Source of the DNA: Ilyobacter polytropus DSM 2926
GTDB taxonomy: Bacteria > Fusobacteriota > Fusobacteriia > Fusobacteriales > Fusobacteriaceae
NCBI RefSeq assembly: GCF_000165505.1
Contig: NC_014633.1
Coordinates: 1 to 64,000 of the forward strand
Length of the DNA: 64,000 bases
Reading direction: 5' to 3'
The position numbers and the translations under genes were made by a program. The notes beneath the pieces are model-generated. The model worked only from the letters and a program-made list of their open reading frames with translations, was not told the origin of the DNA and ran no database searches. Numbering within the stretch: position 1 is the first letter of the stretch; every line of letters starts with the position of its first letter. Shown in pieces: positions 8,318 through 16,692 of the stretch.

Positions 8318-8436
8318 TTTTATCCTCCTGAACAATAAATATATTATTTTGATAAGATTAGCAATAAATAAAGATATTTCTCAAATTTGATATCATAGCT
8401 CTAAAGAGTCTATATTTTTAAAATAAACTTTTACCA

Positions 8437-8465
8437 TATATAACATGGATTATGTTAAATGTCAA
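8437..8465 (-). promoter_or_regulatory. Promoter of xpt
   Basis: Minus-strand TTGACA (8465-8460), 17-bp spacer, TATATA (8442-8437). Lies 42 bp from the -35 box of the divergent guaA promoter, so both fit in the 479-base gap between xpt and guaA. Confidence 0.8.
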
Positions 8466-8506
8466 TTAGTATAAATTCTTATGACGGTTCACTATTCTTT
8501 TAATGA

Positions 8507-8536
8507 TTGACAAAATAATGCTTTACGTGTTATATT
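8507..8536 (+). promoter_or_regulatory. Promoter of guaA
   Basis: TTGACA, 18-bp spacer, TATATT. Start of transcription near 8543 would give a ~250-base leader containing the riboswitch. Confidence 0.7.
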
Positions 8537-8626
8537 TTTTAAATATAAATTTAATTAAAAACATCAAAAATGTGACTTATAAACTCTATATTGGTCACAA
8601 TTTTATTTTGTTTAGATAAAAATATT

Positions 8627-8691
8627 ACTCATATAAACTGCAAATACGGTGCAGTGTATCTACGACTAACCTTAAATTGGTCTCTATGAGA
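8627..8691 (+). ncRNA. Purine riboswitch aptamer, guanine type
   Basis: Three-way junction: P1 CTCATA/TATGAG; P2 ACTGCA/TGCAGT with 7-nt loop AATACGG; P3 GACTAA/TTGGTC (one G-U pair) with 7-nt loop CCTTAAA. Junction segments TATAA, GTATCTAC and TCTATG match purine riboswitches. The J3/1 nucleotide equivalent to position 74 is C (CTATG), which in this family specifies guanine/hypoxanthine rather than adenine. It precedes guaA, the GMP-forming enzyme. Confidence 0.88.
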
Positions 8692-8708
8692 GGTGTAATG
8701 ACTTAGGT

Positions 8709-8774
8709 AAAGTTTGAGTATACGCTTTTCGTACTTTAAAATGGTAAGATAGAGCATAGACTTGAACTTTTTTT
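8709..8774 (+). terminator. Riboswitch-controlled terminator
   Basis: Long imperfect stem from AAAGTTTGAGTA to ATAGACTTGAACTTT followed by T7, ending 22 bases before guaA. Consistent with transcription attenuation when guanine is bound. Confidence 0.65.
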
Positions 8775-8796
8775 AATATTATTTTGGAGGTTTTGA

Positions 8797-10335
8797 ATGA
8801 AAAAGAACAGTATCGTCATATTAGATTTTGGTTCACAGTACAACCAACTTATTGCGAGAAGAGTAAGAGAGATGGGTGTTTATGCAGAAGTTGTGCCTTA
8901 TTTTGAAGACATTGAAAAAATCAAAGAAAGAGAACCAAATGGTATAATTTTATCTGGAGGACCAGCTTCGGTATATCTCGATGATGCCCCTACTATAGAT
9001 AAAGAGATATATGAATTGGGAATACCTGTTTTGGGTATATGTTATGGAATGCAGTTAACAATGCACCTTCTTGGTGGAAAAGTAGCAAAAGCAGATAAAC
9101 AGGAATTTGGAAAAGCAGAACTTTTGATAGATGACAAGAAAAATCCTTTCTTTGACTGTGTACCTGATCAGTCACAGGTTTGGATGAGTCACGGAGATCA
9201 CGTAACTGAGATAGCAAAAGGATTTGAAAAGATAGCCCATACAGATTCTTCAATAGCTGTAGTCTGCGATACAAATAGAAATTTTTATTGTGTACAATTC
9301 CATCCAGAGGTAACTCACTCTGTTTATGGGAAACAGATGCTTGAAAATTTCGTTTTCAACGTAGCAAAATGTGAAAAAAACTGGTCTATGGGAAACTATA
9401 TAGAATCAACAGTGGAAGAAATAAGAGAAAAGGTCGGAGACAGGAAAGTGATACTTGCTCTTTCAGGAGGAGTTGACTCATCAGTTGCAGCGGTTCTTAT
9501 ACATAAGGCTATAGGAGATCAGCTTAGCTGTTTCTTCGTAGATACAGGTCTTATGAGAAAAGATGAAGCCAAAAAAGTAATGGAAACTTATGGCGAACAC
9601 TACAATATAAATATAGAGTGTATAGATGCAGAAGATAGGTTTCTTTCTAAATTAGCTGGAGTAAGTGATCCAGAAGAGAAAAGAAAAATAATAGGTAATG
9701 AATTTATTTATATTTTTGAAGATCAGAAGAAAAGATTTAAAGATGCAGATTTTCTTGCCCAAGGAACAATTTATCCTGATGTAATAGAATCTCAGTCTGT
9801 AAAAGGTCCTTCTGCAACAATAAAATCACACCATAATGTTGGTGGACTTCCAGAAGAGATGAAGTTTGAACTGTTAGAACCTTTGAGAGAGTTATTCAAA
9901 GATGAGGTAAGACAAGTGGGAAGAGAGTTAGGAATCCCAGATCATATGATAGACAGACATCCTTTTCCAGGACCAGGTTTAGGAATCAGAATTTTAGGGG
10001 AAGTTACCAGAGAAAAGGCTGATATTCTAAGAGAAGCTGATGATATCTTTATAGAGGAACTAAGAAATGAAGGTCTTTACAGCAAGGTAAGCCAGGCCTT
10101 TGTAGTGCTATTACCTGTAAAATCTGTAGGGGTAATGGGAGACGAAAGAACCTATGAATACACAGCTGTGCTAAGGTCTGCAGATACTACAGACTTTATG
10201 ACTGCAACATGGTCTAGACTTCCATATGATTTTTTGGAAAAAGTTTCAAATAGAATAATAAATGAAGTAAAGGGTATAAATAGAATGACCTATGATATTT
10301 CCTCAAAGCCGCCTGCAACAATAGAGTGGGAATAG
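8797..10335 (+). CDS. guaA: GMP synthase (glutamine-hydrolysing)
   Basis: Converts XMP to GMP using glutamine and ATP; 512 aa. Class I glutamine amidotransferase domain with nucleophile GICYGMQ and HPEVTHS; ATP-pyrophosphatase P-loop [11 protein letters not shown]-terminal dimerisation domain ending in the conserved PPATIEWE. The final codons GAG TGG GAA TAG form the prophage attachment core, and the coding sequence is kept intact. Controlled by the upstream guanine-type riboswitch. Confidence 0.98.
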   Translation: MKKNSIVILDFGSQYNQLIARRVREMGVYAEVVPYFEDIEKIKEREPNGIILSGGPASVYLDDAPTIDKEIYELGIPVLGICYGMQLTMHLLGGKVAKADKQEFGKAELLIDDKKNPFFDCVPDQSQVWMSHGDHVTEIAKGFEKIAHTDSSIAVVCDTNRNFYCVQFHPEVTHSVYGKQMLENFVFNVAKCEKNWSMGNYIESTVEEIREKVGDRKVILALSGGVDSSVAAVLIHKAIGDQLSCFFVDTGLMRKDEAKKVMETYGEHYNINIECIDAEDRFLSKLAGVSDPEEKRKIIGNEFIYIFEDQKKRFKDADFLAQGTIYPDVIESQSVKGPSATIKSHHNVGGLPEEMKFELLEPLRELFKDEVRQVGRELGIPDHMIDRHPFPGPGLGIRILGEVTREKADILREADDIFIEELRNEGLYSKVSQAFVVLLPVKSVGVMGDERTYEYTAVLRSADTTDFMTATWSRLPYDFLEKVSNRIINEVKGINRMTYDISSKPPATIEWE

Positions 10336-10338
10336 GAT
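10324..10338 (+). other. attL core
   Basis: GAGTGGGAATAGGAT; shares 14 of 15 bases with attR. Overlaps the last four codons of guaA including the stop. Confidence 0.75.
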
Positions 10339-10392
10339 TGAATGGAATCAAATAGTTGAAAACAAAGAGATTGAGAGTAATATATTTTTAAA

Positions 10393-10414
10393 TGCTCCTA
10401 GAATGCTCCTAAAA
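10393..10414 (+). repeat. Candidate integrase arm-type sites, left
   Basis: Two tandem 11-bp units, TGCTCCTAGAA and TGCTCCTAAAA, 55 bp inside attL. The same tandem pair occurs at 51426-51447 inside attR. Confidence 0.55.
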
Positions 10415-10503
10415 ATAAAAAATAGTATTAATTTAAAGCCTGGATATCAAATCCGGGTTTGTTCTTTTTTTGTGGAAATATTTAATATTTTTTTTGAAAA
10501 CCA

Positions 10504-10532
10504 TTGACACGTACCAAATACACGTGTATAAT
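10504..10532 (+). promoter_or_regulatory. hicAB promoter with embedded palindrome
   Basis: Perfect consensus TTGACA, 17 bp, TATAAT. A 12-bp palindrome ATACACGTGTAT (10518-10529) spans the spacer and -10 box, a likely HicB operator for autoregulation. Confidence 0.85.
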
Positions 10533-10553
10533 ATAAATGTAGGAGGTGAGGGA

Positions 10554-10736
10554 GTGAGGTCAAAAGATTTGATGAAAATCATTGAAAAAGATGGTTGGTA
10601 TCTTGTGAATATTAAAGGTTCGCACCATCAATTCAAACACCCTACTAAAAAGGGGAGAGTTACAATACCACATCCCAAGAAAGACCTACCAAAAGGAACT
10701 ATTAAAAGTATCCTGAAACAAGCAGGGCTTGAATGA
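10554..10736 (+). CDS. hicA: HicA-family mRNA interferase toxin
   Basis: 60 aa from the GTG start at 10554, chosen because AGGAGGTGA lies at 10541-10549; a longer reading would cross the promoter. HicA double-stranded RNA-binding fold pattern: KDLMKIIEKDGWYLVNIKG, catalytic His in GSHHQFKHP, and VTIPHPKKDLPKGT. Cleaves mRNA; inhibited by HicB encoded 28 bp downstream. Confidence 0.93.
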   Translation: MRSKDLMKIIEKDGWYLVNIKGSHHQFKHPTKKGRVTIPHPKKDLPKGTIKSILKQAGLE

Positions 10737-10764
10737 AGCCCTGCACCAAAGGAGATGATTATAT

Positions 10765-11166
10765 ATGAAAGATGTTTATATTTATCCGGCAATTTTTACT
10801 TATGCTGATGATGGGATCTCTATTGAATTCCCAGGCTTAGAAGGAGCTTATACTTGTGGAGACACTGAAGAAGAAGCCCTTTACATGGCTAAAGACTGTT
10901 TAGAATTACATCTTTATGGAATGGAAGAAGATGGTGAGACTATCCCTGAAGCTCTAAAGATTAGAGATATTAAGCTAGGAGAAGATCAATCAGTAGTAAT
11001 GGTCAGAGTTAATATGAAACCTGTAAGGGATGAGATGCAAAATAAAGCTGTGAAAAAAACTTTAACTATTCCAAAGTGGCTAAACGATGCAGCTTTAAAG
11101 CAGCATATTAACTTCTCAGCACTTTTAAAGTCAGCACTCATGGATGAATTAGAAATTAATCACTAA
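10765..11166 (+). CDS. hicB: HicB-family antitoxin
   Basis: 133 aa. N-terminal degenerate RNase H-like HicB fold (YPAIFTYADDGISIEFPGLEGAYTCGDTEEEAL) and a C-terminal DNA-binding segment of ribbon-helix-helix type (KKTLTIPKWLNDAALKQHIN). Neutralises HicA and probably represses the operon at the palindrome in the promoter. Likely stabilises the prophage. Confidence 0.93.
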   Translation: MKDVYIYPAIFTYADDGISIEFPGLEGAYTCGDTEEEALYMAKDCLELHLYGMEEDGETIPEALKIRDIKLGEDQSVVMVRVNMKPVRDEMQNKAVKKTLTIPKWLNDAALKQHINFSALLKSALMDELEINH

Positions 11167-11192
11167 AAAGTCGGGCAATCAAGCCCGACTTT
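11167..11192. terminator. hicAB terminator
   Basis: AAAGTCGGGC-6 nt-GCCCGACTTT directly after hicB. Confidence 0.85.
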
Positions 11193-11319
11193 CATCATCT
11201 GAAAATATTCTTAAAAATCTCTGATATAGAATCCCCTCTAAGGTTTGCCTTGATACTGAACAGCTTGGTTTTATATTGCAGAGGGTTAAAATTGAACTCA
11301 AAGCCCTGTTTTTTCAGGG

Positions 11320-11604
11320 TTATTCCTTCAAACCCAAGTCTAATTTAACTTTCTTCAGTTCATTTTTAACAGTTTCATTATCCACTAAATTTATATCTCC
11401 ATTAACATCGCTATTCAGCAGCCCTCTCTCAAAAGCTTTTAACCTATCTGCTATAAGTTTAGCCAAAGATGGTGGAATAGTCTCAGCGGCTTTCCTCCCC
11501 AATGCTAAAAATTTTGGGACAGGTAATATCCATCCAACCAAAAATATTGCCAATGGCCAGAGCAACGCCGCATTTTCACTTAAAAAGTCTAATATCCTTT
11601 CCAT
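11320..11604 (-). CDS. Small membrane protein, possible holin
   Basis: 94 aa with one clear transmembrane segment near the N terminus (ALLWPLAIFLVGWILPV, about 14-30) and a charged cytoplasmic tail. Last gene of the leftward late operon, next to another membrane protein and a lysozyme-like gene; a holin or holin-associated role is inferred from position. SD GGGAGG. Confidence 0.6.
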   Translation of the reverse strand: MERILDFLSENAALLWPLAIFLVGWILPVPKFLALGRKAAETIPPSLAKLIADRLKAFERGLLNSDVNGDINLVDNETVKNELKKVKLDLGLKE

Positions 11605-11614
11605 TGTTTCCCTC

Positions 11615-11929
11615 CTATTTTAAATAAGCGTTAATCATAGCACCCATGAACCCGCTCACCAATACAGTTATTATTGTACTCGTGAGTTGTTCCCAGTACC
11701 TTCCAGGCTTTTCTTTTAATTCCTCTACATCTTCCACAACCTTACTTAGTTTCTTATTAAGTTCTGTGTGTTTCTCAGCAATCACAGCTATGTTTTTGTT
11801 CATTTCCATAAGGATTTCTTGGTTCTTTTGGACTTCATCTATGCGATGGTGTGCAGATCTCGCTGATGCTTCTACTAAAGATATTCTTTGCTCATGACTA
11901 AGCTGCAATTCTTTACACCTTCCTTCCAC
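11615..11929 (-). CDS. XhlA-like lysis-associated membrane protein
   Basis: 104 aa: N-terminal coiled coil (about residues 20-75) and one C-terminal transmembrane helix (STIITVLVSGFMGAMI). This architecture resembles XhlA/haemolysin-type proteins that assist holin in phage lysis. Part of the lysis cassette. Confidence 0.6.
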   Translation of the reverse strand: MEGRCKELQLSHEQRISLVEASARSAHHRIDEVQKNQEILMEMNKNIAVIAEKHTELNKKLSKVVEDVEELKEKPGRYWEQLTSTIITVLVSGFMGAMINAYLK

Positions 11930-11948
11930 TTAAGTACCACCTCCGATG

Positions 11949-12461
11949 TCAGATATTTTCTCCTGCTTTCCACTTCTTATAAAGTCCTAAAGCCCACTCA
12001 CGGTTTTTCATATATTCTTCCTTTGTTGCGGCACCTAAATATGAATTATAGTATCGTTTATAATATTCCCATAGTCCCTCTGTGGTGTTAGGGATAGGTT
12101 GAGGCACAACTTTATACCTTATTCGGCTTGCAATCACGCAGAGGAGAGCTGAGGTCTCCAGTTCCCTGTGCTGAAGTTTGTCGAAATGAATATCATATTT
12201 TCTTTTGCAAAATTCTATCCATTTGTTTCCTCTTCTAAGGATGTCTGTAATTCCTATTGGGTCTATCTGCATTATACCAGTACCATAACGGTAATCAGAC
12301 TTGTCCATCAAGGTCCCTAATTTAGTTTCCTGAGCTGCCGTACAGATCATCAACTCTTTTGTAGCCTCTATATTCTCATTCTCGCTTTTCATAGCTTCAC
12401 AGACATCTTCTATCATCTCAAATAGCTGTGAAATTCTTGTTATTCCATAGTAAGTTTTCAT
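11949..12461 (-). CDS. Phage endolysin, lysozyme/transglycosylase-like
   Basis: 170 aa from the ATG at 12461, chosen for its AGGAG 8 bases upstream. ICTAAQETKLG followed by GTGIMQIDPIG resembles the catalytic Glu helix and GxMQI motif of lytic transglycosylase/lysozyme folds. No signal peptide, so it would depend on a holin. Family assignment is moderate. Confidence 0.65.
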   Translation of the reverse strand: MKTYYGITRISQLFEMIEDVCEAMKSENENIEATKELMICTAAQETKLGTLMDKSDYRYGTGIMQIDPIGITDILRRGNKWIEFCKRKYDIHFDKLQHRELETSALLCVIASRIRYKVVPQPIPNTTEGLWEYYKRYYNSYLGAATKEEYMKNREWALGLYKKWKAGENI

Positions 12462-12472
12462 TGGATCATCTC

Positions 12473-12799
12473 CTAAAAATAATAATGTACCCATCCAAGT
12501 AATGTTACAGATCTATAAAATAGTTTTGCTGTTTTTTTATCCACATCCCATGTTCTCATTGCTCTATAAAACCTTCTATTAGCCTTTCTGAAACCAATTT
12601 TTTCTTTAAACCACCAGTCATGGAGAATTGAAGGTGTCGTGTATTTTTCACCAACAGAAGGGAATAACCACTTGGCCCACCACGGACTTGAGGCTCCATC
12701 AGTCTCGAAAGTTTTAGTTACGGTCGTGTCTTTATAGGTAAAGTCTTCTGTGACTTCCCATAAGTTTTTGCCTATCTTTTTTAATTTTATTTCTTCCAT
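12473..12799 (-). CDS. DUF1353 family phage protein
   Basis: 108 aa. Pattern TDGASSPWWAKWLFP, SILHDWWFKEKIGFRKANRRFYRAM and a hydrophobic C terminus match DUF1353, a common family encoded near phage endolysins; biochemical function unknown. Followed 11 bp later by the endolysin start. Confidence 0.75.
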   Translation of the reverse strand: MEEIKLKKIGKNLWEVTEDFTYKDTTVTKTFETDGASSPWWAKWLFPSVGEKYTTPSILHDWWFKEKIGFRKANRRFYRAMRTWDVDKKTAKLFYRSVTLLGWVHYYF

Positions 12800-12805
12800 A
12801 CGCTA

Positions 12806-13543
12806 TTACCATATTTGGTCTGTATTAAACTTTAAAAGACCTGATTCATCTAGATTGTATACAGCTACTTTTAGCTCTGCTTCTCTAAAAAATTGTGAAC
12901 TTCTAAATGCACCTATTGCTCGATATATTGTATTGATTCTTGCCGGATCGGTTATTGGGTTCTCTATTTCTCCACTTGAGAAAGCCCAGAATGTGCTCCC
13001 ATCTTCTTCTAGTTCATCTTTACATGCACGAGCATCTGCTAGGTCCTGAGTTCTACCTTTTATGATTTTGGTTTCTTCAAATGTAGTCCCTGTTTTTAGC
13101 ATAGTATCTCTTTTATCTGCAAGAGAGTTAATTAAAAATTCTTTCCATTCAGTTTCTTTTTCTTCAGTTAAAATGTAAGTTTGAGAATCTACATCCCAAG
13201 TGTGATAATTAGAAGGCTTGTCAATATTTACCACTTCTCCGTTCTGGTACATTTCACCTTCTCCCAAAGAAATTAGTCCGGTTTTAAATTTCTCAGCTGT
13301 ATTCATCTCTCTGACTATTCCATCGTCCACAGTTGGACAACTCATTACCTCCCCATAATAAATGCAGTGAACTTCTGAATCGTATTCAGGGAGATCTCCC
13401 CATTCAGGAAACATCTTTTTATAGTCTCCTCCATAGATGCTTTCAAACTCTTCGGTTCCATAAGAACAATCCCTAATTTTTTTAGCACACCCTTGAGAAT
13501 CTTTTTCTGTTTTATGATACATAATATAGAGTTTTTTACTCAT
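12806..13543 (-). CDS. Phage protein, tail-fibre-assembly-like
   Basis: 245 aa from ATG 13543 (SD GGAGGT, spacing 5). C-terminal segment with DKRDTMLKTGTTFE, AFSSGEIENPITDPARINTIY resembles DUF4376-type regions of tail-fibre-adjacent proteins. Located between fibre and lysis genes, so fibre assembly or host-contact is inferred. Weakly recognised. Confidence 0.45.
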   Translation of the reverse strand: MSKKLYIMYHKTEKDSQGCAKKIRDCSYGTEEFESIYGGDYKKMFPEWGDLPEYDSEVHCIYYGEVMSCPTVDDGIVREMNTAEKFKTGLISLGEGEMYQNGEVVNIDKPSNYHTWDVDSQTYILTEEKETEWKEFLINSLADKRDTMLKTGTTFEETKIIKGRTQDLADARACKDELEEDGSTFWAFSSGEIENPITDPARINTIYRAIGAFRSSQFFREAELKVAVYNLDESGLLKFNTDQIW

Positions 13544-13604
13544 TTTTACCTCCATTTTTTAATTATTTTTATAATTTTTAAACCTCATAAATTTTAGAAT
13601 TTAA

Positions 13605-14621
13605 TTAGACTTCTGTAATTGTAAATCTGCTCGATAGATATGTATAAGCTTCATCACTCGCACTTGTTCTGTTAGCTTTTATTTGTAAAATTCCTCCACT
13701 TGTAACTGTTGTGGTGTTCATTAGGTTTATAAGTGTTTGGTCTGTGTCGTCCGATGTCATCCCCGTACCATATAGATGTATATCTTTTAGTGTTGTTGTT
13801 GGTGAAAGTGTGCCTGTAACGTTGCTACACCCACTTAAACTAAGGTAATAATTCAAAGCAGGCAAATCGCTTAAATCACCCGTTACGTTGCTACAATTCA
13901 ATAAATTAAGAGCATAAGTCAAATTTGGGAGGTCGCTTAAATCACCTGTAACATTAGTACAGCCACTTAAACTAAGGTAATAAGTCAAAGCAGGCAAATC
14001 GCTTAAATCACCCGTTACGTTGCTACAATTCAATAAACTAAGAGTATAAGTCAAATTTGGGAGGTCACTTAAATCACCTGTAACATTAGTACAGCCACTT
14101 AAACTAAGTAAATAAGTCAACGCAGGTAAATCGCTTAAATCACCTGTATAGTTTGAATCTGTACCATTATCATTAATTTGCACACCATCCCCATATAGAT
14201 TGCTAGCATAGAGATAGCTAGTCCCAGCAGGAAGTGTTTTAGCAGGTCTAGTTGAATAAGAAATAGTACCATCTGCCAGTTCCCACATTATGTTAGTTCC
14301 GTTTATTATTTCAAAGTCCATCAACCCTGCTCCATGCTTGATAGGGAATCTAGTATATTTCATATAGCTACCTCGTAAAGTCTCTACTTTTTGCGAAGTT
14401 GCTTCCAGTGAAAACAGTTCAAAATCTGATGTAGGGTTTGCCACTGCAATTGATCCATTTTCATTAATACATTTGTAATATTTACCTGTATTTTCATCCA
14501 GCATTATTTCTTTATATTCAGATGCATTATTTTGCATGGTCTTTGGTTCGGTACTTTCTCCATGTATTGAATTTGATACTTTTTTATTAATTAGCTCTTC
14601 CGGAGTATCTCCTAAATACAT
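13605..14621 (-). CDS. Tail fibre with leucine-rich-like repeats
   Basis: 338 aa from ATG 14621 (GGGGGA upstream). An N-terminal linker of ~50 residues (TMQNNASEY ... VANPTSDFELFS) is shared with the fibre encoded at 14928. Residues ~165-275 hold five ~22-residue units of the form LSDLPxLTYxLSLxxCxNVTGD, alternating between an A type (SLSGCTNVTGD) and a B type (SLLNCSNVTGD), a leucine-rich-repeat-like solenoid. Probable receptor-binding module. Confidence 0.7.
   Translation of the reverse strand: MYLGDTPEELINKKVSNSIHGESTEPKTMQNNASEYKEIMLDENTGKYYKCINENGSIAVANPTSDFELFSLEATSQKVETLRGSYMKYTRFPIKHGAGLMDFEIINGTNIMWELADGTISYSTRPAKTLPAGTSYLYASNLYGDGVQINDNGTDSNYTGDLSDLPALTYLLSLSGCTNVTGDLSDLPNLTYTLSLLNCSNVTGDLSDLPALTYYLSLSGCTNVTGDLSDLPNLTYALNLLNCSNVTGDLSDLPALNYYLSLSGCSNVTGTLSPTTTLKDIHLYGTGMTSDDTDQTLINLMNTTTVTSGGILQIKANRTSASDEAYTYLSSRFTITEV
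13848..14145 (-). repeat. 132-bp higher-order repeat in the tail fibre gene
   Basis: 66-bp units encode 22 residues; alternate units are most alike (A-B-A-B-A), giving a 132-bp period. The near-identity of alternate copies suggests unequal recombination. Confidence 0.75.
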
Positions 14622-14635
14622 TATTTCATCCCCCA

Positions 14636-14893
14636 TTACCACATCACCACTTCGGCACCGTTACCATCAACGGTAGTTTTTAATATTGTATATTTACCAT
14701 CTTTTTTTATTCCAGCGACTACATTAGTTGGTACTAATATCCAAGGTGCTGGAGTTTCTGATTCATCAGGAATTGTATCTGTATCTGCAAAATGAACCAG
14801 TATATTTCCTGAAGCACGTTTGCACTGTACTTTTTCAAAATCGCCATAATCTGATAATTTTACAGGCGTTTTTCCTATGATTGCTCTATGCAT
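14636..14893 (-). CDS. Hypothetical small phage protein
   Basis: 85 aa; starts MHRAIIGKTPVKLSDYGD and includes APWILVPTNVVAGIKKDGKYTI. Not recognised. Its end abuts the LRR fibre gene and it lies between two fibre genes; possibly a fibre accessory or head-binding piece. Confidence 0.55.
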   Translation of the reverse strand: MHRAIIGKTPVKLSDYGDFEKVQCKRASGNILVHFADTDTIPDESETPAPWILVPTNVVAGIKKDGKYTILKTTVDGNGAEVVMW

Positions 14894-14927
14894 GAATTAC
14901 CTCCCTATTTTTAATAAAGTTTAAAGT

Positions 14928-16085
14928 TTATACTATTTTTGTTATTTTTACTTGTCCGTATTCTTCTCCACCAGTCCAGGTAGTGCTTGAAACTTCTAAC
15001 TTAAATTGAGTGCCTTTAGTGTCTGTATCGTGAAACCATCCTACTGAGTGCGTCTGTCTTGTCGAAGCGTTTGTCTGATTATGCCCAGCATATCTGGAAA
15101 CACCTAAATTTGTATCGTCTGGCTTTCTACCGTACAGATATGTACTCCATGAGGAAACCAAGACACCCTTATCCGTACTCGCTACTGCTTCTATGAAATA
15201 TCTCCCATCGGGCATTGTAACTACTCCAGAGTCTACAGTTATCCCAATTTTATTATGGAGTATACTCAATAAAGCTACCCCAGTAGTATCACTTGGGTTG
15301 TACAAAACAGCACCCGATAAACTTTCTAATTTCTTAGCATTATGCCAAACTGAAAATTCTTCAAAATCACTCGTTGGGTTCGCAACTGCTACAGATCCGG
15401 AAGTATTTGTGCAGATATACATTTTCCCAGTAACACTGTCTAATCTCTCGTCTAAGTACTCTGACGAATTATCTTGCATTGTAAATACGTCCGTGGTGCT
15501 ATTATGCCTATCTATGTTTCTAGATTCCTTTGTAGACTTTCCTTCGGCTACCTCGTTTTCTCCATCCCCAAAATTTTTGTTAAATGCAGAATTTTTAGAA
15601 AAAGCATCTTCTTTAGTTGCTAAGTCTTGCACAGTAACATAGACATTTGTTGCATCTATAACTGCACTTATGCTTGAAGCGTTTGAGATATAAGTAACTA
15701 CATCTTCGACTCTTTCAATAGCCCCTCCACTTTCTGCCGGTATCAGGTCAGGGGAATCGGTTCTACAGTATGCGTACAAAATTTCTGCATCATCTTCTCC
15801 TTTTGCGAAGACACCTATTTCTTTAAAATAAGTATCCTCTGTTAGTCCTGAATTAGTGAATGTAGTTCTTATCCTAAAAGCTCCACCTCCTAGATCTTCG
15901 GTGCTGACTATGCTAATAATTTTAAAAGAGTTTTTCAAATCAGTAAGTTCTGTTTGTATATCTCCTTCTTCTAAGTCACCTTTACCTACCTCAACCTTAC
16001 TGAAAGTTATTGTTTCTCCTAAAGCTCCCCTTGCTAAGAGGGCTTTCCCTAAATCCGTTAGGATTGTTCCTGTAAATTTAGCCAT
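14928..16085 (-). CDS. Tail-collar fibre protein
   Basis: 385 aa. N-terminal ~150 residues match the phage tail-collar (DUF3751, P2 gpH-like) pattern: FTGTILTDLGKALLARGALGE, TFSKVEVGKG, YFKEIGVFAKGED, SNASSISAVIDATNVYVT. The middle carries the linker shared with the 13605 fibre. The C-terminal ~130 residues look like a beta-rich tip domain. Attaches fibres to the baseplate. Confidence 0.8.
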   Translation of the reverse strand: MAKFTGTILTDLGKALLARGALGETITFSKVEVGKGDLEEGDIQTELTDLKNSFKIISIVSTEDLGGGAFRIRTTFTNSGLTEDTYFKEIGVFAKGEDDAEILYAYCRTDSPDLIPAESGGAIERVEDVVTYISNASSISAVIDATNVYVTVQDLATKEDAFSKNSAFNKNFGDGENEVAEGKSTKESRNIDRHNSTTDVFTMQDNSSEYLDERLDSVTGKMYICTNTSGSVAVANPTSDFEEFSVWHNAKKLESLSGAVLYNPSDTTGVALLSILHNKIGITVDSGVVTMPDGRYFIEAVASTDKGVLVSSWSTYLYGRKPDDTNLGVSRYAGHNQTNASTRQTHSVGWFHDTDTKGTQFKLEVSSTTWTGGEEYGQVKITKIV

Positions 16086-16086
16086 C

Positions 16087-16692
16087 CTATCCTCCTATAT
16101 AATTCTCAAAATCTTCCGCTACTCCATCAGCTATTTGGATCTCTTCAAAAATAGCTGTATTAATTATTGTTCCAAAGTAGTTTGCTCCTTCCCATTGGGA
16201 TGATGTCATGACTCCTTCTAGGGTACTTCTTGTATTTTTATTGGCTTCTATAACTTTATAAATTTTTGTAAGTTCATCACTTGTCATACTAGAAGGTGTT
16301 ACAACTTGGAATTTATAAGGATCTCCCTCGTAGTTAAACCATTCTAGAATCTCCGCATCTTCAAAAATTGTTTTTAAATTAGTCTCCAAAGCATATGGGG
16401 TTCCTTTTCTCTTATGACTTTTTGTGCTGGCTTGTATCAATGTTATTTTTTGATCTTTTGTAAGATCATCGACATAATAATCCACACTTTCCTGTATTAA
16501 TAGCTCGTCTACTTCCCAATCTTCAAGGTCATAGTCATTAAGTCTTGTTGTTAGCTTGACCTTTTCACCTGCTTTATATATTCTACTGAGTTCATCATCT
16601 AGCCACGCTGCTATTGCCTGTATTTCTATATTGTCTTGCAGGCAAGATTGCACGAGTTCTATTATATTGATATCTTCTAAAACATTATTCAT
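16087..16692 (-). CDS. P2 gpI-like tail protein
   Basis: 201 aa from ATG 16692, which overlaps the end of the gpJ-like gene. Features of tail protein I: IQAIAAWLDDELSRIYKAGEKV, STKSHKRKGTPYALETNLKTIF. In P2, gpI is a baseplate/tail tip component linking J and the fibre gpH; the gene order J-I-H is conserved here. Confidence 0.8.
   Translation of the reverse strand: MNNVLEDINIIELVQSCLQDNIEIQAIAAWLDDELSRIYKAGEKVKLTTRLNDYDLEDWEVDELLIQESVDYYVDDLTKDQKITLIQASTKSHKRKGTPYALETNLKTIFEDAEILEWFNYEGDPYKFQVVTPSSMTSDELTKIYKVIEANKNTRSTLEGVMTSSQWEGANYFGTIINTAIFEEIQIADGVAEDFENYIGG

Noticed and set aside
8336..8436. Riboswitch in the xpt leader
   Set aside because: No purine aptamer junction motifs found on the minus strand; leader is short and AT-rich.
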